Source: Phoronis australis
Lineage: Eukaryota; Phoronida; Phoronidae
Assembly (NCBI GenBank): GCA_002633005.1
Contig: NMRA01000927.1
Span: 5,921 to 53,892, forward strand
Reading direction: 5' to 3'
Length of the DNA stretch: 47,972 bases
Shown here: positions 1 to 10,257 of the stretch, piece by piece
Layout: every line of letters starts with the position of its first letter
Position numbering within the stretch: position 1 is the first letter of the stretch
Position numbers and translations under genes: made by a program
Notes under the pieces: model-generated
Database searches by the model: none
What the model saw: the letters and a program-made list of their open reading frames with translations, nothing else
What the model was told of the DNA's origin: nothing

Positions 1-1962
1 GTTCGAGTACACTCGAAAACTGAGTACGTGCTCGAAATTTCGAGTACAGATTTTTCGAGTATGACATTGAATACACCAAAGCTGAGTCTGTACTCGAGTT
101 GAGTATGAAGTGTGAGTTTGAGCATGATTCGAGTCTGAGTACGGAGATTGGAGACCGGGCCCAGGTCTAATTTTAGACCTAAGTTGCATTTCACAAACAT
201 GGTTTACTAAAAGTCTGGTAGCCTGGTTTTGTTAGACCATTAAGCGGGTTTAGTAAAACAAGGTTTAAAGTATCCAAGCCACCCTATTGTGTTCATCTGG
301 ATTAACTCAACAAAGAAACTATTGAAGTGCTTCAATGAAACCTTGATCATGTGGGTACAGAATGACACGTACACAACAGTAGAATCAGTGCAGACATTTG
401 CGAAAACGGGCTAAAAGCTTTTCTCACGAGGAAAAATGCTCTCTCCCTTAACTGATCAGAAAAAAAGCCAATGTGATAGTCGAGAACAAGAAAATTGGTG
501 CCAAATGAAGTCAGCGTAAGCAGCAGGCTTGGATAGGTATTGATCGATACAGAATAAAGGTCATAAAGATAATTCCATCAGTAAAAAATTGCAAAAAAAG
601 CGAGGGACCTATTGGCAGATCTAAGATATCGTGTATGTTTTTCATTTTGTATCGTCTGTGTCCAACACAACTATTTACATTAAAGTACTTGTTCACCATT
701 AAAAGCAGCATAGTGAATGCACACATTTATTTTCGTGTCATTTTACTTTTTTTTGCGGCCAAAGGAGGGTACAGGGGAGGATCCAGGATTTTGAGTTAGG
801 GGGGCTAGGGCATAATATTAGCCAGGATTTTACCCGTCAGACATTCGCACCCCCGAACTGCCAAATGGAATCTGGAAGAATTTTAGGATGGCCACGACCC
901 CCTTGGTCCCCCTCTAAATCCACCACTGGGGCAGGACCCCTGCCCAGCAACCTTATATCGGGGGCCAACTGAGATGGAACTCGGCCAGAATAATCATTAG
1001 ATGCCTTTTAGCAATACTCGTAGCGCTTGCGACGATGACGCTCTGCTAGAACCATCATATTCGGAGAAAATGCGAAGGACACCCTTCAGTACGTACTGGT
1101 CTGCGTATTTAAATTGTAGACACAGGCCCTCCTTTTAAAATTCCTTGATCCCCCCCTTAAAAGTTCTTGGTCCCCCCTGTTACGTTTGATCTTGTGGCGT
1201 CCTAAAACTGAATATTGAAAATAGTCCGTTCTCGCTCTAAAACTGTGTCGTAAATGCACACCACAGCATCATTCATTTGCACCTATATCGTGCAAGTCTG
1301 CCCCTTTTGATCAGTGGCAGATTTAGGGGGGCAAGGGGGCCATGGGCCCCCCCTAAAATTCTCCCAGATACCATTTTGCAGTCCAGGGTGCGAATTGCTG
1401 ACCAGCGTATGTGCGCACTCGGGGGGCGAATGCACAATGCATAGTCCTTGAACAAAACAAACCCTGTTTACCGTTTTTTTTAGCAATAAGGTCCACAAAC
1501 CCAAAAATTCGAGACCCCTGCATCCCTACATTTTGGGCTGGAGGCGCGCATGTGGCGAAATTCTGGTTATTCCTGTGCCCTGCCCCCCAACTCAAAATCC
1601 TGGATCCACCCCTGTTAATATTATTAAACCTGGGTCTGACCAAGTCAAGTTAAACCTGGTTTAAGATCTTGATACAGGTCTAAAGAATATAGACCTTGTT
1701 GGTGAAACGAAAACTGACTTTGACCACGTCTAAACTGGAGTTAAACCAGGTTTTACTTGACCACTGGTCTAAAAGTTAAACAACCTTTCTGAAATGCAGA
1801 TTATCTTTAAACCTGGTCTAAGTCCACTTTAAACCAGGGCCCGGCGGTCTCCAATCTCCGTACTCAGACTCGAATCATGCTTAAACTCACACTTCATACT
1901 CAACTCGAGTACAGACTCAGCTTTGGTGTATTCAATGTCATACTCGAAAAATCTGTACAGCA
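1..1962. repeat. Nested inverted-repeat (fold-back) element
   Basis: Positions 45-159 reappear as the reverse complement at about 1839-1957, with only a few differences, and weaker inverted similarity continues inward through the AGACC/GGTCTAA-rich stretches at 160-290 and 1650-1836. This is the form of a non-autonomous DNA transposon with long terminal inverted repeats. The first 44 bases repeat the same CGAGTAC words, so the true end may lie left of the window. No transposase ORF is visible. Short ORFs inside it run through repeat sequence and show no domain. Family unknown. Confidence 0.75.
772..1614. repeat. Inner MITE with GGATCCAGGATTTTG termini
   Basis: The left end at 772-832 (CAGGGG, then GATCCAGGATTTTGAG) matches the reverse complement of 1555-1614. 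A further inverted pair lies inside it: 858-927 against 1311-1382, sharing a word close to CCACTAAATCT and the GAATTTTAGG block. The result is an element nested in the outer fold-back at 1-1962. The 8 bases flanking each end do not match, so I see no target-site duplication. It is non-coding. Termini with a GTGGATCCAGGATTT-like word are common in invertebrate non-autonomous elements, but I cannot assign a superfamily. Confidence 0.65.
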
Positions 1963-2683
1963 GATTATCTTTAAACCTGGTCTAAGTCCTGTTTAAACCA
2001 GGTTTAACTTTAAACCACCTTTATGAAATCGGCTGCTTGTGGCTAGGATACAAAAGCACAGATTTTCAGTCGTCGCAAATGTGTCAGGTTTGATGGCGGA
2101 CCATAACTGTACAGTTAAGGAGAACCAGCCTCCCGTTCAGTAACGGTAGGACCTCGCTAAAAAGCAAGACTTCGCGAGAATACGTGAGATTTTGCCATGT
2201 ATTTTGAATAAGAACACGTGACTTTGACTAGGTTTTAGCTAGGTCCTAGCGTAGGTCCTAGCGTCTACTGAACGCACGCCTGGTGTCTGGCATGCATTAA
2301 TCACATGTTGGCCTACATTTAAAGAAGGCCGATCAGTCTGATATACCTTCTGGTTGAATGTCGTGCTATGGTTCTTACAGCTTATTAGGTAGACTTGTCT
2401 ATTCTGGCTTTGCAAATGTTACATGACAATCCCATTGGTTTCATCACACTACACCTGTAATAGTATTTTAGTCCCACTCTCATGACCGCCCGATTACGGA
2501 AACACGTTATGCTCGTGCACTGTTTACAGGTAGTAAAGGCGCATCAATGAGTAATGCAAACCTCATCGTACTTATACTTTACAACTTTTTAAATGACAGA
2601 CCAGAGAACCGTTCCATATCTAAAATACAAAATTGATGAAAAACAGCAACATACGGTATCATAGCATACCCTTGAGTCGTTAA
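1962..2683. other. Non-coding stretch with short direct repeats
   Basis: No gene is visible. The block at 1962-2002 (starting GCAGATTATCTTTAAACC) repeats 1797-1836, so a piece of the outer element is duplicated past its end. At 2229-2266 the word TAGGTCCTAGCG occurs twice in tandem after a related TAGGTTTTAGC word. Confidence 0.5.
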
Positions 2684-2900
2684 TTACCCTAAACTAACGC
2701 CCATGCTCAGTTCACCGCCCACCTTTTACTTTATGTGGATTTTCGATTTAACCTCCCACTGCTCAGTTAAGCGCCCCCTGAGATTTTCGAAGATTTCCAG
2801 TTAAGCGCCTACCTCTTGGTTAAGCGCCCATCCCCGACTTTTAAAGAATGAAGATTTAGCGCCCAATGCTAAGGAAACCCGCGATTCCCCGACTTTTAGA
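2684..2900. repeat. Truncated TTAAGCGCCC-rich MITE copy
   Basis: The stretch opens with a degenerate ACCCTAAACTAACGCCCATG end and then repeats GTTAAGCGCCC and related words several times. The order of words matches the left part of the complete copy at 34837-35051: AACGCCCATG, ACCGCCC, GTGGATTT, AGTTAAGCGCCC, GGTTAAGCGCCC. No matching right terminus is visible, so this copy is truncated or strongly diverged on its right side. Non-coding. Confidence 0.6.
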
Positions 2901-4323
2901 AAAAGATAGATGATCGCAATGAGCGCAACAACGCGAGACGGTGGTTTAGCAATGTGAGTTACAATACAAGTAACGACTTATTGTCTAGGGTCATGGACTC
3001 ACTTCAAAATATAATACTTGAACGTTTTTGTCACTTTATTTTTTCCCATGTTTGCAAAGTTTAAGAACGCCGCCGGCGTCAAAACCTCCGTTTTCAGCGA
3101 CTATCTGCCGCGCTGAGTTTACGTCTGAAGTGCACTAGGTAAAACATATATTCGAAAAATCAGGCCAGAGAAATGTGACCATGGTTTTGTCAACCCTCCA
3201 AATTCCATTAAGGTGGGAAGCTCTCGTATTTTGAACAAATCTCCCAACTCACGGAAAGATGTCAAATTCTCAATATTTTGATGAATGTAACTGCCGGCTT
3301 GTAGAGGATGTGTGGCTACCGAAGGGACAGTACAAGTGCCTTACTGAGTTACCGGTTTCGTTGCTGCCTACCGATATCTGAATTCAAAGGTTGGCAAAAA
3401 CGTATGCTTCTGTATGATCTTGGGGTAATGAAAAACTGCTAGTCAAATTTTTTTTTCGCATATTGCATCTCAGTCAAACTGGCGTTAGCAGATTTAACTA
3501 ATGTCGCTGGCTGTTCTTTACTATTTCTTGCATCAGCCCCCACGTAAGCGTGACTGTGTGAATTATCGTTTCCACATCCCCTTTTTAGACAATCAGAATA
3601 ATTTTGTTTATGCATTTCAACCAATCCTCGCTCTGCCAATTGCTAATCCATCATTGCTGTCAATCTTCAAAGATAAAACACTAATCAGTCAAAAAACTCA
3701 AACTCCTGTAGTGTCACAGAGTCGATAATATGGTTTATGCTCGGAATATGTCCCGAAAATAATAGGTGCGTCGCAAGCTCCGTTTCCAGAGATACAAAGG
3801 AGACCGTGTATAGGCGATATAAGGTCATTTATTATGACTGATAAGGTACAGAAATATGAGTGTACAAATAACATAAAGATAAAATAATAATCTCTGGAAA
3901 GATGGACAATAAAAAGCGATCATTTCTCTACCCTTGGGGTGACGCCGTTGAACTAACCATTGGTTCTCAAATCTCCTTTGAAGATGAAGTCATGTTCTGT
4001 CTCACAGTCCGTGTTTGGTTCTGTGTCAGTTTTGCCTGAATATGTCCGTTATGTCTATTATGTTACTTCACTTTCGTGCGGTCCTTGGGATATTTCCCTT
4101 TTCATCTGACTATAGGAATCATGCCCAGGTATCCATGAGAGATATTCTTCGATGTGCCAAGCCTCCACACAATGAGATGCCGGCGGGTATCTCTACCTGT
4201 CTTCTGTTTGTCAGGTTGTCAACCTTCCTTTCTTAGCAGACAGTGTCTCCAGAAAGAAATTACCTTGATACGCCTGAATATCAATTAAATTGTATATACT
4301 CACCATATTTCATCGTACCAACC
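2901..4323. other. Intergenic, no gene seen
   Basis: Short ORFs of 60-75 codons at 3439-3728 (both strands) and 4015-4236 have no recognisable domain and no supporting splice or start context. I see no RNA gene and no clear repeat in this stretch. Confidence 0.4.
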
Positions 4324-5419
4324 AGCTAGCTTTATGAAGACTATCATCAAAATACATAATTTCATCGGTGGCTAGCACTTGTGCTAATATTTTTCTTGTT
4401 TTATATTTTCCTTAGCCTTGGTACGTAGCTTTGTATACAGCTTTGCACCGATGTGGGTAAAAAAGTGGTAAGATAAAATCAAAATTAGCGTCATTAAAAA
4501 CTACAGTCTTCCATGAGTAAACAAAATCATTTAACGATGTTGGAAAAAATGGCGTTCTACCGTTATTCTGTTGCTAAAGTTGTGTAGCGATCTTTAGCGA
4601 CGGCTTTCGGCGCCATGAAATATTTTGCCACCTATTGGGGCCAGTTCCTTTTTTCGCCGATTCTTCAATCAACTGTTGTTCTTTCAAGATGTTGCATACA
4701 TGTCACAACAAATTATCGCCGTGAAACTCGTATCAACATGTAAAGCTAAAGACCCGGCGGACGGTGTGCATGCAAAATCTGGGAGTCAACCGACACTCAC
4801 CTTGCCCGTTACAGCCGTTTAAGTGAAAAACAATGCAATAAACGTCATTTTCTTGCGTAACTCTCTGCCTTTTCTAACAATGAAAAGTATGTCGTCGTTT
4901 TGAAAACAGTACGCTCGAGTCACGCGCACGCGCCATTTCCTAAATTTTTGCGACATCTCTCGGGAGATAATGATAGTTTGGAAGCAACAAAATTTCTTCT
5001 GAAATTCTATTTTTCGGTACCAAAATTCTAAAAACTTTTAATGAAGTGAAACCAGTTCTGATAATTTGTTGTGACGTGTACGCAACCTCGTGAAAGAACA
5101 ACAGTTGATTGAAGAATCGGCGAAAAAAGGAACTGGCCAATAGGTGACGCAAAATTTCATGGCGCCGAAAGCGGTCGCTAAAGATCGCTCCACAACTTTA
5201 GCAGCAGAATAACGGTAGAACGCCATTTTTGCCAATACCGTTAAATGATTTAAATTACTCAAGAAAGACTGTAGTTTTTAATGACGCTAATTTTGTGTCA
5301 GATTTTATCTTACCACTTTTTACCCGCATCGGTGCAAAGCTGTATATTTATATATATACAGCTTTGTACCAAGGCTAAGTGGTACCTAGCTGTATTTTGA
5401 CGACAGTCTTCATACAGCT
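4324..5419. repeat. 1.1-kb fold-back element with ~370-410-bp arms
   Basis: The left arm, 4324 to about 4733, is matched in reverse complement by 5046 to 5419. Recognisable paired words are GCACCGATG at 4446 with CATCGGTGC at 5327, the GGAACTGGCC/GGCCAGTTCC pair, and the ATGAAGACT/AGTCTTCAT pair near the outer ends. The left arm carries about 40 extra bases. The ~310-bp spacer has no ORF of note. ORFs on both arms give related peptides only because the DNA is palindromic. This is the form of a non-autonomous fold-back DNA transposon. Confidence 0.8.
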
Positions 5420-5550
5420 AGTAGTCCAGTCATTCTACGGATAACCCGGAAAAAATTGCAACAGAAGGTTTTATTGCATAAATCGTATCCTTTCACACCC
5501 CTTAGTGGGAAAAAAAAGTCTACCGCCGGAGAGGCGGAAGTTGGTTTTTC

Positions 5551-6320
5551 AAGATTGCGGACAAAATGGCCGCCAGATTTTCTGATGCGCACTATAACTC
5601 AAGAGTGGAATGTGATAGAGTAAAAATTCAAAAAGGTTTTAAATTTTTACCTATGTTTTGTGGGTCAACAAATCCATTGGAAATGGTTTTACATGGCTGT
5701 GGTGACACCGTCCGCCATTTTCCAAGATGGCCGCCTAAGGTACTTGAGTCGCACAACTTCACACGAACAGATTAGTGTGTCGTCTTGCTTCAAACATCGC
5801 ATAATAGGTTTTCTGGGTCGACTAATCCATTGAGACTCATTGCAATTTGGCACTAATGATTACTTCCACCATTTCCAAGATGGCGGACAAAATGGCCGCC
5901 AGATTTGCAGATGATCATTATAACTCGAGTGTGGAATGCGATAGAGTAAAAATTCAAAAATTTTTACCTATCTTTTGTGGGTCAACAAATCCATTGGAAA
6001 ACTTTTGCATGGCCGTGGTGACACCATCAGCCATTTTCCAGGATGGCTTTCAAAACAACTTCGTACAAACAGATTAGTGTGTCGTCTTGCTTCAAGTATC
6101 ATAGGTTTTCTGGGTCGGCTAATCCATTTAGACTCATTGCATTTTGCTCTAATGATTACTTCCAACATTTTCTAAGATGGCCACCAAATAGTTGCTTCGT
6201 GTAAGAACTTCAGATTCCAGAGACACGCCATATCCTGAGTTTTTTAAGTCAGCACATCCATTACAATAATTTTTGTCTGGCTCTTGATGATTACGACTAC
6301 CATTTTCAAGATGGTTCAAC
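5551..6320. repeat. 325-bp tandem repeat rich in CCAAGATGGC / GCCATTTT words
   Basis: The unit beginning GGACAAAATGGCCGCCAG at 5559 recurs at 5884, a period of 325 bp, and the following 300 bases match throughout. The shared blocks include GGGTCAACAAATCCATTGG and the AACAGATTAGTGTGTCGTC stretch at 5766 and 6068. A third, more diverged unit follows from about 6174 to 6320. Each unit carries AAGATGG on one side and CCATTTT on the other, so short hairpins are possible. ORFs here are by-products of the repeat. No gene. Confidence 0.8.
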
Positions 6321-6536
6321 AAATAACTTATTTGGGTCAAAAACATCAGGTTTGCCTGAACTTAAGGATCATTCTCCTCCTGAAAAAATGTGCTGTATTG
6401 AAACTAACTCTCTGCAATTAATTCATTGATCTACTATCCACACTGTCTGTGTCACTTCCAGTTAGATGTAAATGCTAGTGAATCTGTACACAATCAACCA
6501 GTATTTACACAACTAATCTCTGTCAACTCAGAATGA
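6321..6536. other. Spacer, no feature seen
   Basis: An AT-rich stretch between the tandem repeat and the decayed minus-strand gene copy. It may include the lost 3' end of that copy, since similarity to the family's C-terminus stops at about 6537. Confidence 0.3.
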
Positions 6537-9376
6537 ATTGCTGCAGCTAAAACCACGACATTCTCCACATGTAACCGAGTACGGCTATTCTAACTTCCTG
6601 CAAGAATATCTCTTGGAACTGCAGTTGATCTTACCCGAGCATCTCACTACTTTCAGCAGGTTCTCTGGTGCTGCTGAATGGTCCGTCGTTATGGGAATGA
6701 ATTTTCTACCTGCCATCATCCATCCCCAATACAGCGAGTCTAGGTCACTGCCACGGAAACTTGACCGCTCTTGCTCTTGATAATAATCCTGGAAGCATGG
6801 AATTTAGCTACTGAAGAAAGTTGGTGATAATGACTGTATTTGAACTGTGGCTAGACTGACACCTCATCCACAAATTGCCTGTATCCGAAGTCATCAAAAT
6901 TTCCAGAGCCAGTACCGCCATGAAGCACAGATACAACTCTTACCAGCTTCAAATACGTCTTGATTCAGCTGCATGTGTCTAGTGAATACTCTTACCAGAG
7001 TTTTTTCAGAATTCTCGATCACGCAGTTTCTTGAATGGGAGAGCCTTTGCTAATACCGAACAGCTGTAATGTTTGTTGCAACCACCTATTGCATGCGCAA
7101 ATGGCAAAACTGCGCAAGTTTCGGCACCAAGAAAAAACTGTAGTTCCTTGATGTCCCAGACTCTCCTCTTGCTTTGGTGTCTTTTTTGAAGTAGCATGGT
7201 AACGTAAAAGAACCAACAAGTCTGCAATAAGGGTAGTTGGACCCTGTTCTGCGTTCTCTACTACTATTTCTACAATTAAAACATCTGCGTCACCTTGAGC
7301 TTGTACCACTGTACAACCAGCACTTCCTAGCAAACTTGACAAGAAGTGAGTGAATCGTTTGTTTTAGCTTTTTGCCAAAAATGTTCCTTTTTTACTTGAT
7401 CACCATGTCACCATTGAAGTGAACTTCAGTTCCAACCACCCCACCCAGTCTTCGAACATGGGGGAAATCTTTAGTTGATGGTCCGTCTCAGTAACCATCA
7501 AAAACAACAGTAGGCTGGGTGCACTTGCTGATGTAATCCACATAAGCTCTACCAAATGATTGAAACGTTGCACCTCTAGGCCATGGAATACGGTGAAGGA
7601 GAGAACCGCCGTCGATTACATGCATCACCGTGTTTTCTGGAAATTGAAATCCTCAGGTAGTCTGGATCAGAGTGCATCAGCTCATATTGATTTAATAGCG
7701 AATCTGGGAAGACCAGATGTATCAAAAAGAACAGGGGAACCAACACACAGCTCAAACTTCAAAAGGCTTGATGAACTTTCACTATTGTTTTTTGCAGCTG
7801 TCAGGATTTGCTGAAATAGCAGCCGTGGATCCACTTGTGTAAAATTACTATTAGCAACATGAACTGATTGACTTGTCATTGCCTCAACCTTGTCTTTCTT
7901 TCTGAATGTGAAGTCTTTCACACTTGACCCCTCCATAGACAAGTGAACCGCCTTCCCCACTTCTCTGGCATTTTCGACATTGACGCATGTGCCTGCAGTC
8001 ACAACAAAGGCGATGTTCTGTAATGTTTCTCTTTAAAATGGGTTGCTGTTGTGGAGGAATTCAACAATGCTGCAGATGTCTTTGTCGTCACGCGACTGTC
8101 ATGCCTGGGTACAAATTATGCTGCTGACTTGTTTCACAACTAAAGTTTGTCACAGTCTGCATGGCACCATTTATACTTGAGCATGCCGGCAAGGAAAGCA
8201 GCCACGGTGCACTCTTTGTATCTCCCATTTCGCAACGTCTAGTTAAACCTCCTATTGCCTTAATACTTTTCATGAGCGTTTGTTCAATTTCAAGATCATA
8301 TCTCATTATGACAAGCCTGCCCAGAATCTGTCACTTTGTCTTATGGTTTGTTGTCCGTAAACGTCTGGACGGGTGTCTTTGAGTTGCTACGCCTGCTTCA
8401 GTCATGTATATGTATGAAGATTTTGTGACGAGTTGTGACCAGCAGCTGCAACGTAAGGCAGAATTTCAGAAACTTCTTTTAGGTGAAGCTCCCAATCTGA
8501 CGTTATTTCTGCTTTTAAAAAAGTCGAAGGATGTCAATCATCATATACTGTAGTCAAAGACTAATGATTCGACTTTGCATGGACAAGTCTGATTTATGTG
8601 CTTTGATTTTTTATGGACACCCACAAGACACTCCGTCCAGCATGCATCGTCGCACACAGACGTCATGCCAGCAATAAGATCATCATACTGCTTCAGACCA
8701 GCTCTCAAATCATCATCATGAAGAATATCATTGGACATTGATTCTTCTGACGAACTATTCTCTGTCACTGTGAATTCTGAAGACCTATACTCTGATTCAG
8801 TCGTGTTTGAATATACTAGTGGCAGTAGGTCGGAAACCAGAAGTGAACTCTCGTGAGGGCATTCCACTGTAATCCAAGGTTCAGAATCGGAAGACACTGG
8901 CTGGATATGGCATGCCCCATAGTATACATCTAGTTATGTGATCAGTTGGGATGTCTGAGATGTCTTAAGAATCTGTCTCCATCTTCTGACAAGCCACAAT
9001 TTGTGTACAAGCATTGAACTGCTCCACCTCTTGGCATGTAATCTGTGTGTTCTGTGTTGGTGACATTCCGCCGGGACTCCTGGAATTTCTGAAGAACCTG
9101 AATTTCTTTCTTCATTGGTTTTGGATTGGCGTTACTTGATCTGTCAATATTTGGAAGTGGGATGTTGAATGTTCTGGCTTTTATGATAGCATTCAGCGCT
9201 ACCAACATATGCCCCCTCACTGCTCTATCCACACTTTTTCCATTTAACAGTAGGATCACACTGTTTGATGCATACACCGTCTCAAGAACTCCTTGAAGCC
9301 CTGTGCTTGACATTACATATCCAATACATTCCAGAAAGCTCATCTCCGAGTATGAAATCTTCCAAGCCTGGCTAAG
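6537..9376 (-). pseudogene. Decayed PIN/FEN-like nuclease-family gene, copy A
   Basis: Read on the minus strand from 9376 down, translated blocks fall in the order of a multicopy invertebrate family that I recognise by motif. An N-terminal block (LQGVLETVYASN, RAVRGHMLVALNA) lies near 9290-9190. It is followed by an acidic linker, WELHLKEVSEILPYVAAAGH near 8500-8430, IEQTLMKSIKAIGGLTRR near 8290, VNVENAREVGKAVH near 7980, a Y-I-S-K-C...VVFDG block near 7540-7500, and a nuclease-like core (GCTVVQAQGDADVLIVE) near 7310-7260. It ends with LPFAHAIGGC near 7100 and a C-terminal WGW/APENLLK/cysteine-rich tail near 6730-6540. The frame changes several times and stops interrupt every block, so no intact product is possible. 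The role of intact members is not established; the PIN-like fold suggests metal-dependent nuclease activity. The multicopy habit suggests the gene spreads as, or with, a mobile element. Confidence 0.7.
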
Positions 9377-9377
9377 N
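9377..9377. other. Single N: assembly seam
   Basis: One ambiguous base sits exactly where copy A ends (…CCTGGCTAAG) and a repeat of its own internal sequence begins (TGAACTCTCGTGAGG, also at 8848 and 12158). This looks like a contig join and not a sequencing ambiguity. Confidence 0.7.
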
Positions 9378-9881
9378 TGAACTCTCGTGAGGTCATTCCA
9401 CTGTAATCCAAGGTTCAGAATCGGAAGACACTGGCTGGATATGGCATGCCCCATAGTATACATCTACTTATGTGATCAGTTGGGATGTCTGAGATGTCTG
9501 AAGAATCTGTCTCCATCTTCTGACAAGCCAAAATTTGTATACAAGCATTGAACTGCTCCACCTCTTGGCATGTAATCTGTGTGTTCTGTGTTGGTGACAT
9601 TCCGGACACTCCTGGAATTTCTGAAGAACCTGAATTTCTTTCTTCATTGGTTTTGGATTGGCGTTACGTGATCTGTCAATATTTGGAAGTGGGATGTTGA
9701 ATGTTCTGGCTTTTATGATAGCATTCAGTGCTACCAACATATGCCCCCTCACTGCTCTATCCACACTTTTTCCATTTAACAGTAGGATCACGCTGTTTGA
9801 TGCGTACACCGTCTCAAGAACTCCTTGAAGCCTGTGCTTGACATTACATATCCAATACATTCCAGAAAGCTCATCTCCGAG
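9378..9881 (-). pseudogene. Third, partial copy of the PIN-like family N-terminal block
   Basis: This 504-bp segment repeats 8848-9346 (copy A) and 12158-12657 (copy B). At the sites where A and B differ it mostly follows B, for example GTCTGAAGAATCTG and AAAATTTGTATACAAG. On the minus strand it encodes the same LQGVLETVYASN and RAVRGHMLVALNA peptide. It is bounded on both sides by a single N. It is therefore either a real third fragment or a misplaced tile from another copy or haplotype. Confidence 0.7.
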
Positions 9882-9882
9882 N
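9882..9882. other. Single N: second assembly seam
   Basis: An ambiguous base joins the partial copy (…CATCTCCGAG) to unrelated RNase H sequence (TTGTATAGCC). In copies A and B the same point continues as TATGAAATCTTCC, so similarity breaks exactly at the N. Confidence 0.7.
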
Positions 9883-10257
9883 TTGTATAGCCTCAAACTC
9901 CATCCGCATACTGCATGTGTATATATGGTGGCAGCCACTACCTTCCGCAATGACGTTGTTAGCACAGCGTATTTGATAGCCCCATCCCGCACGATTAGTT
10001 TCACCATCGAAGGATCCGTCAGTTGCTACAATGATGGCATTAATACCGCCAAGACCACGCCATTGCTGACGGCACAATGCTTGGGCTACTCCAGGAGGCC
10101 ATTCCCGAGCTTCCCTGTTGAAAGCAATGATGACATTCGGTTCCTCACCAAGTTCTTGTACTGGCAGCCAAGCAGCAACTTGCGCGATCATGTGTTCGCC
10201 GATGAGACCCATGGTTGCGTTAACAGCAGCGACAGTCCACGAGCACCTGCTAAGTCA
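9883..10257 (-). mobile_element. LINE-type RNase H domain fragment
   Basis: A minus-strand ORF begins at 10212 and runs to the N at 9882. It shows an RNase H type I signature: IVATDGSF with the first catalytic aspartate at about 10020, AGWGYQI as the next strand, and SMRMEFEAI with the catalytic glutamate at about 9900. The later catalytic residues are missing because the segment stops at the N. The preceding ~60 residues are the linker expected upstream of RNase H in a non-LTR retrotransposon polyprotein. On the other side it ends abruptly at the start of copy B. The LINE clade cannot be named from this piece. A cellular RNase H1 is less likely given the surroundings. Confidence 0.65.

Noticed and set aside
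1273-1653. Overlapping ORFs on both strands (60-96 codons)
   Set aside because: They lie inside the nested inverted repeats; open frames on both strands follow from the G/C-run composition. No domain, start context or splice sites.
4625-5262. Similar peptides encoded on opposite strands (SSFFRRFFNQLLFF)
   Set aside because: The similarity comes from the fold-back arms being reverse complements, not from two related genes.
6538-6780. Plus-strand 80-codon ORF
   Set aside because: The minus strand of the same bases carries the recognisable WGW/APENLLK/cysteine tail of the PIN-like family, so the plus ORF is a shadow.
8541-8897. Minus-strand 118-codon acidic ORF as a separate gene
   Set aside because: It is the acidic linker of pseudogene copy A between recognised blocks. 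The corresponding stretch in copy B carries indels.
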